Program-made: the position numbers and the translations under genes
Part shown: positions 11,132 to 18,975 of the stretch, piece after piece
Layout: each line of letters starts with the position of its first letter
Numbering within the stretch: position 1 is the first letter of the stretch
NCBI GenBank assembly: GCA_950022655.1
Contig: OX465580.1
Span: 125,099,016 to 125,163,015, forward strand
Length of the DNA: 64,000 nucleotides
DNA from: Alentia gelatinosa
Taxonomy: Eukaryota; Annelida; Polychaeta; Phyllodocida; Polynoidae
Direction: 5' to 3'
Notes under the pieces: model-generated
What the model saw: only the letters and a program-made list of their open reading frames with translations
Told to the model about the DNA's origin: nothing
The model's database searches: none

Positions 11132-11464
11132 AATATTGACTGGTTTCAGATACAAGCGGCCGTATGCTCCGAGGAGTTGACGCGTAGTAATATCTGAGCG
11201 TATGCGAGGATATTGCGCGAGTCAACTCCGAGGAGCATACAACCGCTTTTATCTGAAATCAGTCTATATTGTTTTTATTATCCACCTTTTCTGGGCAAGT
11301 GGCATGTCGAAATCAGTTCATTTTAATTACGCACTATGTTTTCGTACGCACTATTTTTCCGTAGGCGCTACCCGGAGCATACAACATATCTGTATGCTCC
11401 GGGTATATCCAAACACACTCCCTATGTGTTTTCTATGGACATTTTGTATTAGGTGGGTAATAAT
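11132..11464 (+). mobile_element. HT element class D, copy 1
   Basis: The hairpin (11132-11270) has arms starting GACTGGTTTCAGATACAAG and ending ATCTGAAATCAGTC, with an inner GGAGTTGACGCG / CGCGAGTCAACTCC stem. The tail (11271-11464) has its own inverted ends, TTATTATCCACC and GGTGGGTAATAAT, and an internal GGAGCATACA palindrome. An inverted copy lies at 12245-12506. Confidence 0.85.
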
Positions 11465-11466
11465 AT

Positions 11467-11582
11467 CGTAAAACTGGATGAGTTTTAATCTTGGCCACCG
11501 TATTCCACGACTGGAGTTTGGCAAAGTGACTTCATGAGGCGAAGCCGAGTGAAGTCCGGAGCCAAAACTTCAGGAGTGCTCT
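11467..11582. repeat. HT element class G hairpin, copy 1 (right arm truncated)
   Basis: Begins GTAAAACTGGATGAGTTTT, identical in outline to 63914 onward and to the arms at 28445-28570. The inner stem is about 26 bp (CTGGAGTTTGGC against GCCAAAACTTCAGG), with GCGAAGC at the apex (11539-11545). The outer right arm is missing. Confidence 0.8.
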
Positions 11583-12244
11583 CCTTATTAAGAGGCATGT
11601 TATGGTCATCCCAGCCTCTGGTATTCATAGGGGCGTGCTCTGACCATATTTAGATGGGTGAAATGACAAGAAAGACCTCTGGCAGTCATAGGGCATGAAG
11701 TTACTATACATAGAAACAGGGACATGATCTAGAGAGAGGCCTCTGACTGTTATAGGGGCATTGTATGACCAACGAGTATAAACTCGTTGGTATGACCAGC
11801 GGTATAGGGGACAGAGCCATTGTTAGTTCACAAAGCAGTCACTAGGTGGTCGGGGGACAACACCTGTATTCTGGCACTTTGTTCTTACAAAATTCAACTG
11901 CCTTTCAATGTTTTACCATGGTTCCTTTGACTCTCTACACCCATCCCAAAGCAGGATGACATAATGATTAAACCCAAGACATGATATTTTCCACATGGAA
12001 CACTTTATATAAATATGTCAGCAAGGCTAGAGTTGTGACACTTCCCAATTATCACTCACTTCTTTTCCACCTCCATTGGTGAAGAACACCTACTTTTTCA
12101 TCTCCATTAGTGAAGAACACCTACTCGGGGGGGGGGGGGGGCGTCATGGCGGCACCCATGGATCATAGGCCATATGCAGTATAGGCGTGACATGGTTAAA
12201 AGGACCATATGGACTACTATGCATGCTAGGCATAGGGACATAGT
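11583..12244. repeat. Decayed repetitive stretch with CAGTCATAGG motifs
   Basis: Contains repeats of (A/C)CTC(T/C)GGCAGTCATAGG and GACTGTTATAGGGGC, also seen right after the DIRS element at 16770-16800. There is a tandem pair, GAAGAACACCTACT, at about 12079 and 12110, and a G-run at 12126-12141. No coding region. Confidence 0.5.
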
Positions 12245-12506
12245 ACCACGATATATTATCCAACTAATACAAAGTGTCCATAAAAAACACATAGGAGTGT
12301 GTATAGACATACCCGGCGCATACGGATATGATGTATGCTCCGGGGCATGCATACGAACAACTAAAACTAACTTATATCGACATGCCAATTGTCCCGAGAA
12401 GGTGGATGATAAATACAATATTGACTGGTTTCAGATAAAAGCTGTCTTATGCGCCTAAGGAGTCAACTCGGATATGACCGCTTGTATATAAAACCAGTCA
12501 ATATTA
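12245..12506 (-). mobile_element. HT element class D, copy 2 (inverted)
   Basis: Reverse complement of the 11132-11464 element. The tail (12245-12415) shares GGAGCATAC, CACATAGGAG and GACATGCCAATTG segments. The hairpin (12416-12506) has outer arms AATATTGACTGG / CCAGTCAATATT but a shortened centre. The two copies form a long inverted repeat with about 0.8 kb between them. Confidence 0.8.
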
Positions 12507-12536
12507 TATATATACACATGTATATATATACACATG

Positions 12537-12601
<65 letters not shown>

Positions 12602-12625
12602 ATACATATATATATATACATATAA

Positions 12626-12671
<46 letters not shown>
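12507..12671. repeat. AT/ACATAT microsatellite
   Basis: AT runs interrupted by ACATG or TACAT, directly following the class D hairpin. Tyr-Ile frames are compositional. Confidence 0.95.
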
Positions 12672-12677
<6 letters not shown>

Positions 12678-12889
12678 TAATCCAATGTGATAAATAGTGA
12701 AAGAATGGTAATAATGATTGACTCGAAAACGGGATTGGCGGAAATATGAAATAACAGGCTTTATTCAATAGGTTAACAATAGGACTTACCCCAACCTATA
12801 CATCAAGAAGTACAGGAAGCTAAAGGTTTTAAAAAACATCAAGGTAAGACTAAAATACGTCCGTTACCTGTCACAGCAAGTAGCAGATT
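12672..12889. other. Short spacer before retroelement
   Basis: AT-rich sequence, no supported gene. The true left end of the DIRS-like element could fall in here. Confidence 0.4.
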
Positions 12890-13219
12890 AACCGTTAAGA
12901 GCCCGGTTACCAGGTTACCCGTAAGCGCAGCAGTAACCCGGTAACTATGAGTGGGAGAAACAAGTGACGATAATAACAACAGCAGTCACGGGGTGAATAA
13001 TTAGAGTTATACAATTGGATAATAATTTATATACATATAACGAGGTTGATATTTAAATATATGGGCGGGATAACTCTCGCGTAGCGGAAGTTATCCGGGT
13101 AAATCAACCATAACCCCACTGCGCAGGCCCAGACTATCTTTTTCACCGTAGTCGTCGAGACCGGATCGGAAAATTTTTTCCTCCAAATTTCATCAAGTAT
13201 TTTCGCTAATTTGCTCAAG

Positions 13220-14308
13220 ATGGGTAAGAAATTGATTGCATGTTCAGCTTGCATGCTCTCCCACCCACCCAGGGGTGGTCAGTTTTGTAAATATATGGCC
13301 GTGGGAGCGAAGATCTGCAAATCGAAGGGCCTGGAAGCAACTCCAGAACAATGCCGAGCGGCCATTGACAGGACAGTAATTGAATTCGATTCAAAGGTTT
13401 ACCTGGCTGACGAGACGAGCGGTGACGAGTCAGACGAATCGCGAGTACAGCAGGCACCAAGTCCCCAAGTCGCTAAAGACTCGACACACAGCTTGCTTCA
13501 GGGTTTAATCCAAGCCAGCATACGCCAACAGCAGCAAATTGATCAGTTGATGTCTAAAATCGGCAGTTTGTCGATTACGGGGTCTCCTGCCTCTGATACA
13601 CCGGCGCCGACAGCTGCCTTGCCGGCCTCGTCGCCGCTGAAGATCGACGACTCGAAGTCCGAGGGTATTCCTAAATGGTTCCAGTCCATTCTTCAGTCTG
13701 CGACACCGACAGCTGGATCTTCCCTTGGTGGTCTTCCTGTAGACGCGACAACAGATGCTTCACCGACTCTTCGTGGCACTACCCCAACTCACTGTTGTGG
13801 CACAAAACGTAAGCGTTTCGTCAAGTTTGATTTAGATCCCTTTTTCCTCATGGATTCAGCTAAAGACAGGTCGGTTGAGGATGTTGTCAGTGCCAACCTG
13901 TGCCTCCTGGAAACGTTGGTTTCGAAGGGGGAATCTGACGCAATGAACTATGTCAAGCACGTTCGCTTTCTTGTGGACAAATCGAAGGTTCATACTTCAG
14001 CTTCACTCGTGAAATATGACTTGGCTGTAAGAGACAGAGCAGAATGTCTGGGGCTTTCATCTGTATGTTATGGTGTTCACGAGTACGTGCAGCGTCACTT
14101 GGGTCCCGACACACTGCGCCCCTCGACGATGCAGCAGAAGGCGGCAGATCGTAAACAAAATGCTTCGAAGCCAAATCGCCCGTGGGGCTATTGTTGGCTA
14201 TTTCACGAGGGCAGGGTTTGTCCCAAAGGTCCTTCATGCCCAAACAAACACATTTGCACGTGTGGAGGTTCACACAAGATCCCTGATTGTCCGAAATCGA
14301 CGAAATAG
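13220..14308 (+). CDS. Gag-like protein of DIRS-like retroelement
   Basis: 362 codons from ATG 13220, chosen because AAGATGG is a strong initiation context; the open frame extends only three codons further upstream. The N-terminus has a Cys/His-rich stretch (CSACMLSHPPRGGQFC). A glutamine-rich, probably coiled-coil segment follows at about residues 88-115, then a low-complexity Ser/Thr/Pro/Ala linker. The C-terminal third holds a knuckle C-X8-C-X5-C-X3-H (CWLFHEGRVCPKGPSC..H) followed by C-x-C-x4-H-x4-C. DIRS and Ngaro Gag proteins carry comparable C-terminal zinc fingers; nucleic-acid binding during particle assembly is inferred. The frame ends in a single TAG, and the same frame continues into RT. 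Confidence 0.8.
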   Translation: MGKKLIACSACMLSHPPRGGQFCKYMAVGAKICKSKGLEATPEQCRAAIDRTVIEFDSKVYLADETSGDESDESRVQQAPSPQVAKDSTHSLLQGLIQASIRQQQQIDQLMSKIGSLSITGSPASDTPAPTAALPASSPLKIDDSKSEGIPKWFQSILQSATPTAGSSLGGLPVDATTDASPTLRGTTPTHCCGTKRKRFVKFDLDPFFLMDSAKDRSVEDVVSANLCLLETLVSKGESDAMNYVKHVRFLVDKSKVHTSASLVKYDLAVRDRAECLGLSSVCYGVHEYVQRHLGPDTLRPSTMQQKAADRKQNASKPNRPWGYCWLFHEGRVCPKGPSCPNKHICTCGGSHKIPDCPKSTK

Positions 14309-14314
14309 GTAACT

Positions 14315-15691
14315 GTGGAGGCTCCGCATCAGCCAGGCGGGAGCCATGCTTCCTTAGATACTGATCCGCAGCAAATGGATTTTTCTGACTTGCTCAAATG
14401 TGACAATGCTGGTTGTTTAGAGACCGTTGATGATGCGTTTTTGAATTTTTCCAACTTGTCTATGTTTGACTTGAACCCTGAAATGAAGGTTTTAGAATCA
14501 GCGAAACCAGATACTGTTATTTCGCCGGAGGTACCAGCTCAAGATTCATTCACTGCGGAGTTCAAAGATGGCGGCGAGCACTTCCGGTTGCCGTGTTTGG
14601 ATAGCTCTGCAGATGACTTCTCGTGTTTTTCTGAGATTCAGGGACGAATTGCAGACTATTTCTCGTCGTCTTGGTACGTAGACTGTTCAGACGTTTCCAT
14701 CCATACCTTTTGTGAGGGTGGTGGTTGCCGGAGTCACGAATTATCGGGTGTTTCGTGTCAACTTCGGCCGTGCAATGTTTATCGCGAGGCTTACTGTCAC
14801 TATCGCGGCAGGGATATCAACGCTGATTTTATCTTCAACGCTGTATCAAAAGGGGTAAAAATAGTCGATGATGATTTTTCAAACACATATTCTTGTGCCA
14901 ATTATTCTTCTATTTTGTCAGAAAATGCCAGGGCTCAAATGGATCTTATTGTATGTATGGAACTTGCTGCTGGTAAGTTAAGTGTTGCGGAGTCACCCCC
15001 GCAGTGTGTGCACTCCTTGGGTGCGGTGATGAAACCGACAGGGAAAATTAGGCCGATCACAGACTGTAGCAGACCGATGGGTTTTTCTGTTAACAGTTTT
15101 ATGAAGGACACTTGTGAAAAATTTACGTATGTTAGTATTAACATTGTGACTTCTCATTTGTGTGTAAACGACTTTATGTCTGTTATCGATATCAAATCGG
15201 CATACAGATCGATAAATGTTCGTCCAGAGGACTGGAGTCCCACTGCTTCCACTCAGGGTTTATTTCCGTCGGCTCATTTTTCATTGGGTCCGTCGGATTT
15301 TTCGCCGTCCATGGATATTAATGTCCTTGAATTATGGCCGGTTGTCAGTGCAGCTTTACGCTGGGGAGAGTCGTGGAGAAACCTTCGGGTGCGGCTCAAG
15401 TCTGATAACACGCAAGTCGTGTGTATGATTAATACGGGCAGGTCCCGGAGTGTACGAGCCATGTTTTGGCTTCGGGAATTGTTCTGGTTGAGTTTTGTTT
15501 TTAATTTTCATTTAACCTGTACTCACATTGCATCTGACCAAAATGTACTACCAGATTATTTATCGCGCCTGTCATCTACTTCTGTGCCACACCTTGGTAG
15601 TTTCTTACCTTCCGCGATTTTATGTTGTTTCAGCGCTTCAGGAGCTTCGGGAGAGGGTGAAACACTACCAAGAATCCTGGATGGCCCCTAA
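14315..15691 (+). CDS. Reverse transcriptase / RNase H, internally deleted
   Basis: Open for 459 codons in the same frame as Gag, beginning two codons after its TAG. The first ATG is at 14375, so expression may be by UAG readthrough or internal initiation. Residues (from 14315) 236-256 contain GAVMKPTGKIRPITDCSRP, the fingers-region RT motif, and 289-306 hold motif A (VIDIKSAYRSI, Asp 292). At about residue 307 (near 15235) the sequence jumps to an RNase H-like part: NVLELWPV (Glu 339), SDNTQVV (Asp 364) and DQNVLPDYLSR (Asp 414). RT motifs B-E, including the catalytic Y-x-D-D box, and the first RNase H aspartate are missing, yet the frame is kept. The protein cannot be an active polymerase. 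Confidence 0.8.
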   Translation: MEAPHQPGGSHASLDTDPQQMDFSDLLKCDNAGCLETVDDAFLNFSNLSMFDLNPEMKVLESAKPDTVISPEVPAQDSFTAEFKDGGEHFRLPCLDSSADDFSCFSEIQGRIADYFSSSWYVDCSDVSIHTFCEGGGCRSHELSGVSCQLRPCNVYREAYCHYRGRDINADFIFNAVSKGVKIVDDDFSNTYSCANYSSILSENARAQMDLIVCMELAAGKLSVAESPPQCVHSLGAVMKPTGKIRPITDCSRPMGFSVNSFMKDTCEKFTYVSINIVTSHLCVNDFMSVIDIKSAYRSINVRPEDWSPTASTQGLFPSAHFSLGPSDFSPSMDINVLELWPVVSAALRWGESWRNLRVRLKSDNTQVVCMINTGRSRSVRAMFWLRELFWLSFVFNFHLTCTHIASDQNVLPDYLSRLSSTSVPHLGSFLPSAILCCFSASGASGEGETLPRILDGP

Positions 15692-16574
15692 TACAATTAG
15701 GACTCGTAAGTCGCAATGGCGCCACTATCTACGTTTTTGTGAGATATATAATTTTTCTCCTTTACCATCATCTATTGAAGTAGTCTGTATTTATCTTGCA
15801 TACATGGCTGAAACCTTGTCATATTCCTCGATCCAAAACTATTTATCTGCCTTGTGGACATTACACAAAATGAATGGTTTTGATCATGTGTCACCTTCTG
15901 ACTTTCGTATAATCTCAACCTTGAAGGGTATCAGGCGTTGTTTAGGTGATACCCGTTCACAGGCTCCGCCTATGTCTATTCCTCATTTAGATGTGATTTT
16001 TTCTTCCTTAGATTTTACCTCATGTGAGGATTGTATTTTTTGGTTGTGCCTCATTTTAGGTTTCAGAGGACTTCTGCGTAAGTCAAATTTATTTGACAAA
16101 GATTCCTGTATTCTGGTTAGAGATGTGTCTCTTTTTGATTGGGGCGCCTTGGTGTCTATCCGCAAATCAAAAACTATTCAGAACCGTGAAAGAGTTTTAC
16201 AGATTCCGTTTGCTCGGATTCCTATGCTTAAGTTTTGTGTATGTCATCACATAGGGATACGTTTATTTTCCGGACCTACGGATCCTGATTCACCTTTACT
16301 TTGTGTTTTGTCATCGGGTTCTGCGAAACCCTGTACATATAGTTGGTTCTCTAAGAAATTATTTCTCGTATGTGAACAGCAGTCGCTTCCTCATTATACT
16401 TCCCACTCTCTGCGTCGAGGGGGTGCGACTGCATTATTACGTGCAGGGTTACCTATTTTTGATATAAAAATTAGGGGTGACTGGTCAAGTGACTGTGTCT
16501 ATCAGTATCTCTCGAAACCACTTCGAGATAGGATTGATTCTGATTCAAGGTTATCTAAAACCCTTTTTCTCTAG
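15543..16574 (+). CDS. Tyrosine recombinase (DIRS-type integrase)
   Basis: Overlaps the end of RT in the +1 frame by about 150 nt, as is usual in DIRS elements. The open frame starts at 15528; the first ATG is 15543, and ATG 15681 (GGATGG) lies just before the conserved core-binding domain and is an equally good start. Numbering from 15528, residues 52-140 form the SAM-like N-terminal domain (TIRTRKSQWRHYLRFC). The catalytic set is complete: Arg 184 (GFRGLLRKSNL), Lys 213/215 (IRKSKT), His 293-x-x-Arg 296 (HSLRRGG), Trp 319 (GDWSSD) and Tyr 325 or 327 (VYQYL). It should cut and rejoin DNA through a 3'-phosphotyrosine to insert circular cDNA. No stop or frameshift is seen, so it looks functional. 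Confidence 0.88.
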   Translation: MYYQIIYRACHLLLCHTLVVSYLPRFYVVSALQELRERVKHYQESWMAPNTIRTRKSQWRHYLRFCEIYNFSPLPSSIEVVCIYLAYMAETLSYSSIQNYLSALWTLHKMNGFDHVSPSDFRIISTLKGIRRCLGDTRSQAPPMSIPHLDVIFSSLDFTSCEDCIFWLCLILGFRGLLRKSNLFDKDSCILVRDVSLFDWGALVSIRKSKTIQNRERVLQIPFARIPMLKFCVCHHIGIRLFSGPTDPDSPLLCVLSSGSAKPCTYSWFSKKLFLVCEQQSLPHYTSHSLRRGGATALLRAGLPIFDIKIRGDWSSDCVYQYLSKPLRDRIDSDSRLSKTLFL

Positions 16575-16700
16575 TCGTTTGGCGGTTTGGCGGTTTTCCC
16601 ATTATTGTATATTATTATCCAGTGTGTTGTATAATTGGATATTAATAAAGAAATATTTACCGCCACTCCTGCCTTGCTTGGGTTTCAGATTTAGGCGGGA

Positions 16701-16954
16701 AATAGTCAGACGGCCAGTCATGGGGTCATGAGGTCATGGGGGCGTGACTACACTAAGTAGACATGCATTGGTGATAGGGACCTCCGGCAGTCATAGTGCA
16801 ACACTCAACATATCCTATGATCCTCCCGTCGTCCACAATAGGGCCATGGTATAGTGCAACAACAGAACGGAGAGAGGACGTAACTGTGTAGAGATGCCTA
16901 CTTCTGCATAAGTGTGACGATCCCAACTGTTCACTTGATATCGTACATACATCT
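16701..16954. repeat. Repetitive flank of the retroelement
   Basis: Contains ACCTCCGGCAGTCATAG and ATAGGGCCATGG motifs resembling 11640-11830, so the retroelement may sit within an older repeat. No gene. Confidence 0.4.
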
Positions 16955-17106
16955 CAATTTATTTTAACCTTCATATTGACTAATGGGCTAACATTTGTGA
17001 CATAATCTCCCATTGGATGTTTTTCCTAAATACTCAGTGGGCATTGGATACGAGTTCCCAATGTCCCAAGTCTATATGGGGAAAATACCAGGGGTGCGAT
17101 AATGTA
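16955..17106 (+). repeat. HT element class B tail without hairpin
   Basis: Matches the class B tail: CTAATGGGCTAACATTTGTG, then GATACGAGTTCCCAATG and ATACCAGGGGTGCGATAA. No class B hairpin precedes it, so the hairpin was lost or the tail was copied alone. Confidence 0.75.
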
Positions 17107-17149
17107 GTACATCATACCTTTATATAGGTGATACTATGGCATAGATATT

Positions 17150-17455
17150 ATACATGAAAGTTTGGGTTCAGAGCTTTTATCCCATCAAGTATGAATCGTA
17201 GTAAATAAGCATTAATAGTAATTAAGAAGGCATAGCTGCATGAATTATGTTACAATTCAAATGGGATGTGGTAGAACTCTGACTGTAAATTTGAATAGGT
17301 TTCCGAATTTATCTCACCCTTCACATTGGCTATGTGCCCTATAAGCCCGTTTCCATTGGCCGATTTCCTGTCACGGATCCACTGTCCGGTACCCCAACAA
17401 ACCTTTGGCACTGCTGACCCAAAATCAGTCAATGGAAAAGACCCAGTTTGTGAGA
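17150..17455 (+). mobile_element. HT element class B, diverged copy
   Basis: The hairpin (17150-17303) arms contain GGGTTCAGAGC and ATCCCATCAAG on the left, with the complementary ATGGGATG and GAACTCTGACTGTAAA on the right. The apex is altered. The tail begins TTTATCTCACCCTTCACATT and ends GTTTGTGAGATGA; its 3' half differs from the usual shared half. Confidence 0.65.
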
Positions 17456-18580
17456 TGACCCATGACTTTTTCTGCTAAGATTATGCAATGTGGCACCACC
17501 CACCACTGAGTGAAAGCTTGGTTACAGAATGAAATCTACAACCCTCACTGATTTTTCTGTACCTATGCATAGTCAGTGGCACCACCGACAGACTTTCTGT
17601 GTAACTAATAAAATCTACACCCTTTTCATTGGCCAATGGAATCAGGCCTTAAGAATCAAGATAATCTGGAGTGTTGTCCCCACACCACTCAGGTATATTT
17701 GAAGTGACAGCTTACACAGGGTTAAATGGCTTTTTGTACCGAAATAACTGTCCGTTAAAGCGGGGTGTCCACTTACATGGGGTGGCCGCATACACAGGGT
17801 TATAATGAACATCCAATACAGAGACAATTACACACAACCTACAGTGAGAGTGCAAGATATGACCTAAATAAGTATGTCTGAAGTCCATTTTATGACACTT
17901 CAAAAGCTATCTCTGATCCAGCAAAAAAACCAAAAAAAAACCCGCCCTCGTCATATTTTTCATGGCTTGGTGATGAGAACCTAGTTTTTTTTTTAATGGC
18001 CTTACCAGAGTCTTCTAGTGGCAGGCACCGAATTTACATATGAACGATCAGAGTACTGAATGCTTTTGTGTAAAAGTACATATGATAAGTGTCTTAGCAA
18101 TATGTAGGTCAATACTTCGGATTAGACTTTCTAAAAAAGATGAATTAAAGTATTTCCTTTGATTCTGTGGGCGATTGCTAATGCTGGACCTGATTTGATA
18201 GATAACGGAACGGTGGCAATATATTCATCGCTTCAGAAGCTGATCTCCTATAAAACATCGGTACACATGGTATATCACATATATGACCATCGTGATATGG
18301 AGGTGATGCTGTGTGATTACCTTATCAGGACAGGACATACCGGCACTACCAGCAGACTCCCCAAGTAGTGGTGAGATGTGTGCACATCGGCTCGCGACCA
18401 GATGAGATGATTTTGATGAGATCAGATGGTTGTGATTAGAGATACGCGTCTGGGTGGGTGAACGGTTTAATACGTCCATACCAACGCGGTATTTCTAATT
18501 GTTACAAACATAGAGTTGTGAACTATACTTCTCAGAACAGATGGACAAATGTGAGTCCAACGGTTCTGCGTATACATAGA
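17456..18580. other. No gene seen
   Basis: AT-rich. It holds an approximate duplication of a CAGTGGCACCACC / GTGGCACCACCCACC phrase at about 17490 and 17575, and A-rich runs near 17930. No supported coding region. Confidence 0.45.
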
Positions 18581-18975
18581 CAATAATCGATGGTTTTGAG
18601 GACAGGCGGTCGTAAACCACGAAAAGTGGACGAGTAGTAATACACGAGCGCTAGCAATTGTATTACGATGTCAACCTGTAGCGGTTTATAGAGCCGCCTG
18701 TCCACAAACTATTGATTATTATATTTATTACACATTTTCTCCAAATAAACTAAACCAGGGATTGTCATATTTTAGTGTAAATCAATAAGGAACATTTCTT
18801 TTGCTCTATAGCACAAATGGACTATCCTGTATACCATGGCTTTGAGGCCGTATACCATAGCTTTGAATCCGTATACCACAGTCATGGTATCTGACAGGTT
18901 TTATATAACGGGTTGTGTTTTACTGAATCCCAATAAATTCTCAATGGGGACTTTGTATATATCATGGATATTAAA
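18581..18975 (+). mobile_element. HT element class E, copy 1
   Basis: The hairpin (18581-18720) has arms CAATAATCGATGGTTTTG / CAAACTATTGATTATT and GACAGGCGGTCGTAAACC / GCGGCTCTATAAACCGC-like inner stems. The tail (18721-18975) carries three phased GTATACCATGG/AG phrases and ends CAATGGGGACTTTGTATAT. A second full copy is at 55497-55930. Confidence 0.8.

Larger units (their letters stand above)
12890..16700 (+). mobile_element. DIRS-like tyrosine-recombinase retrotransposon, internally deleted
   Basis: Three plus-strand ORFs in the order Gag, RT/RNase H, tyrosine recombinase, the last overlapping the RT ORF: the organisation of DIRS-type retroelements, which integrate with a recombinase rather than a DDE integrase. 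There is no long terminal direct repeat. Short inverted similarity does exist: TTATACAATTGGATAATAAT at 13007-13026 matches the minus strand of 16611-16632 apart from a 4-5 bp gap. Palindromes lie at 12906-12945 (GTTACC.. / ..GGTAAC) and 13068-13096 (GGATAACT / AGTTATCC). AATAAA occurs at 16644-16649. The methyltransferase or hydrolase domains of some DIRS/Ngaro lineages are not seen. Element ends are approximate. Confidence 0.85.

Noticed and set aside
13953..14273. 106-codon minus-strand frame inside the retroelement
   Set aside because: Antisense shadow of the Gag-like ORF.
12890..16700. LTR (Gypsy/Copia) or retroviral element
   Set aside because: No long direct terminal repeats, protease or DDE integrase; a tyrosine recombinase overlaps the RT frame instead.
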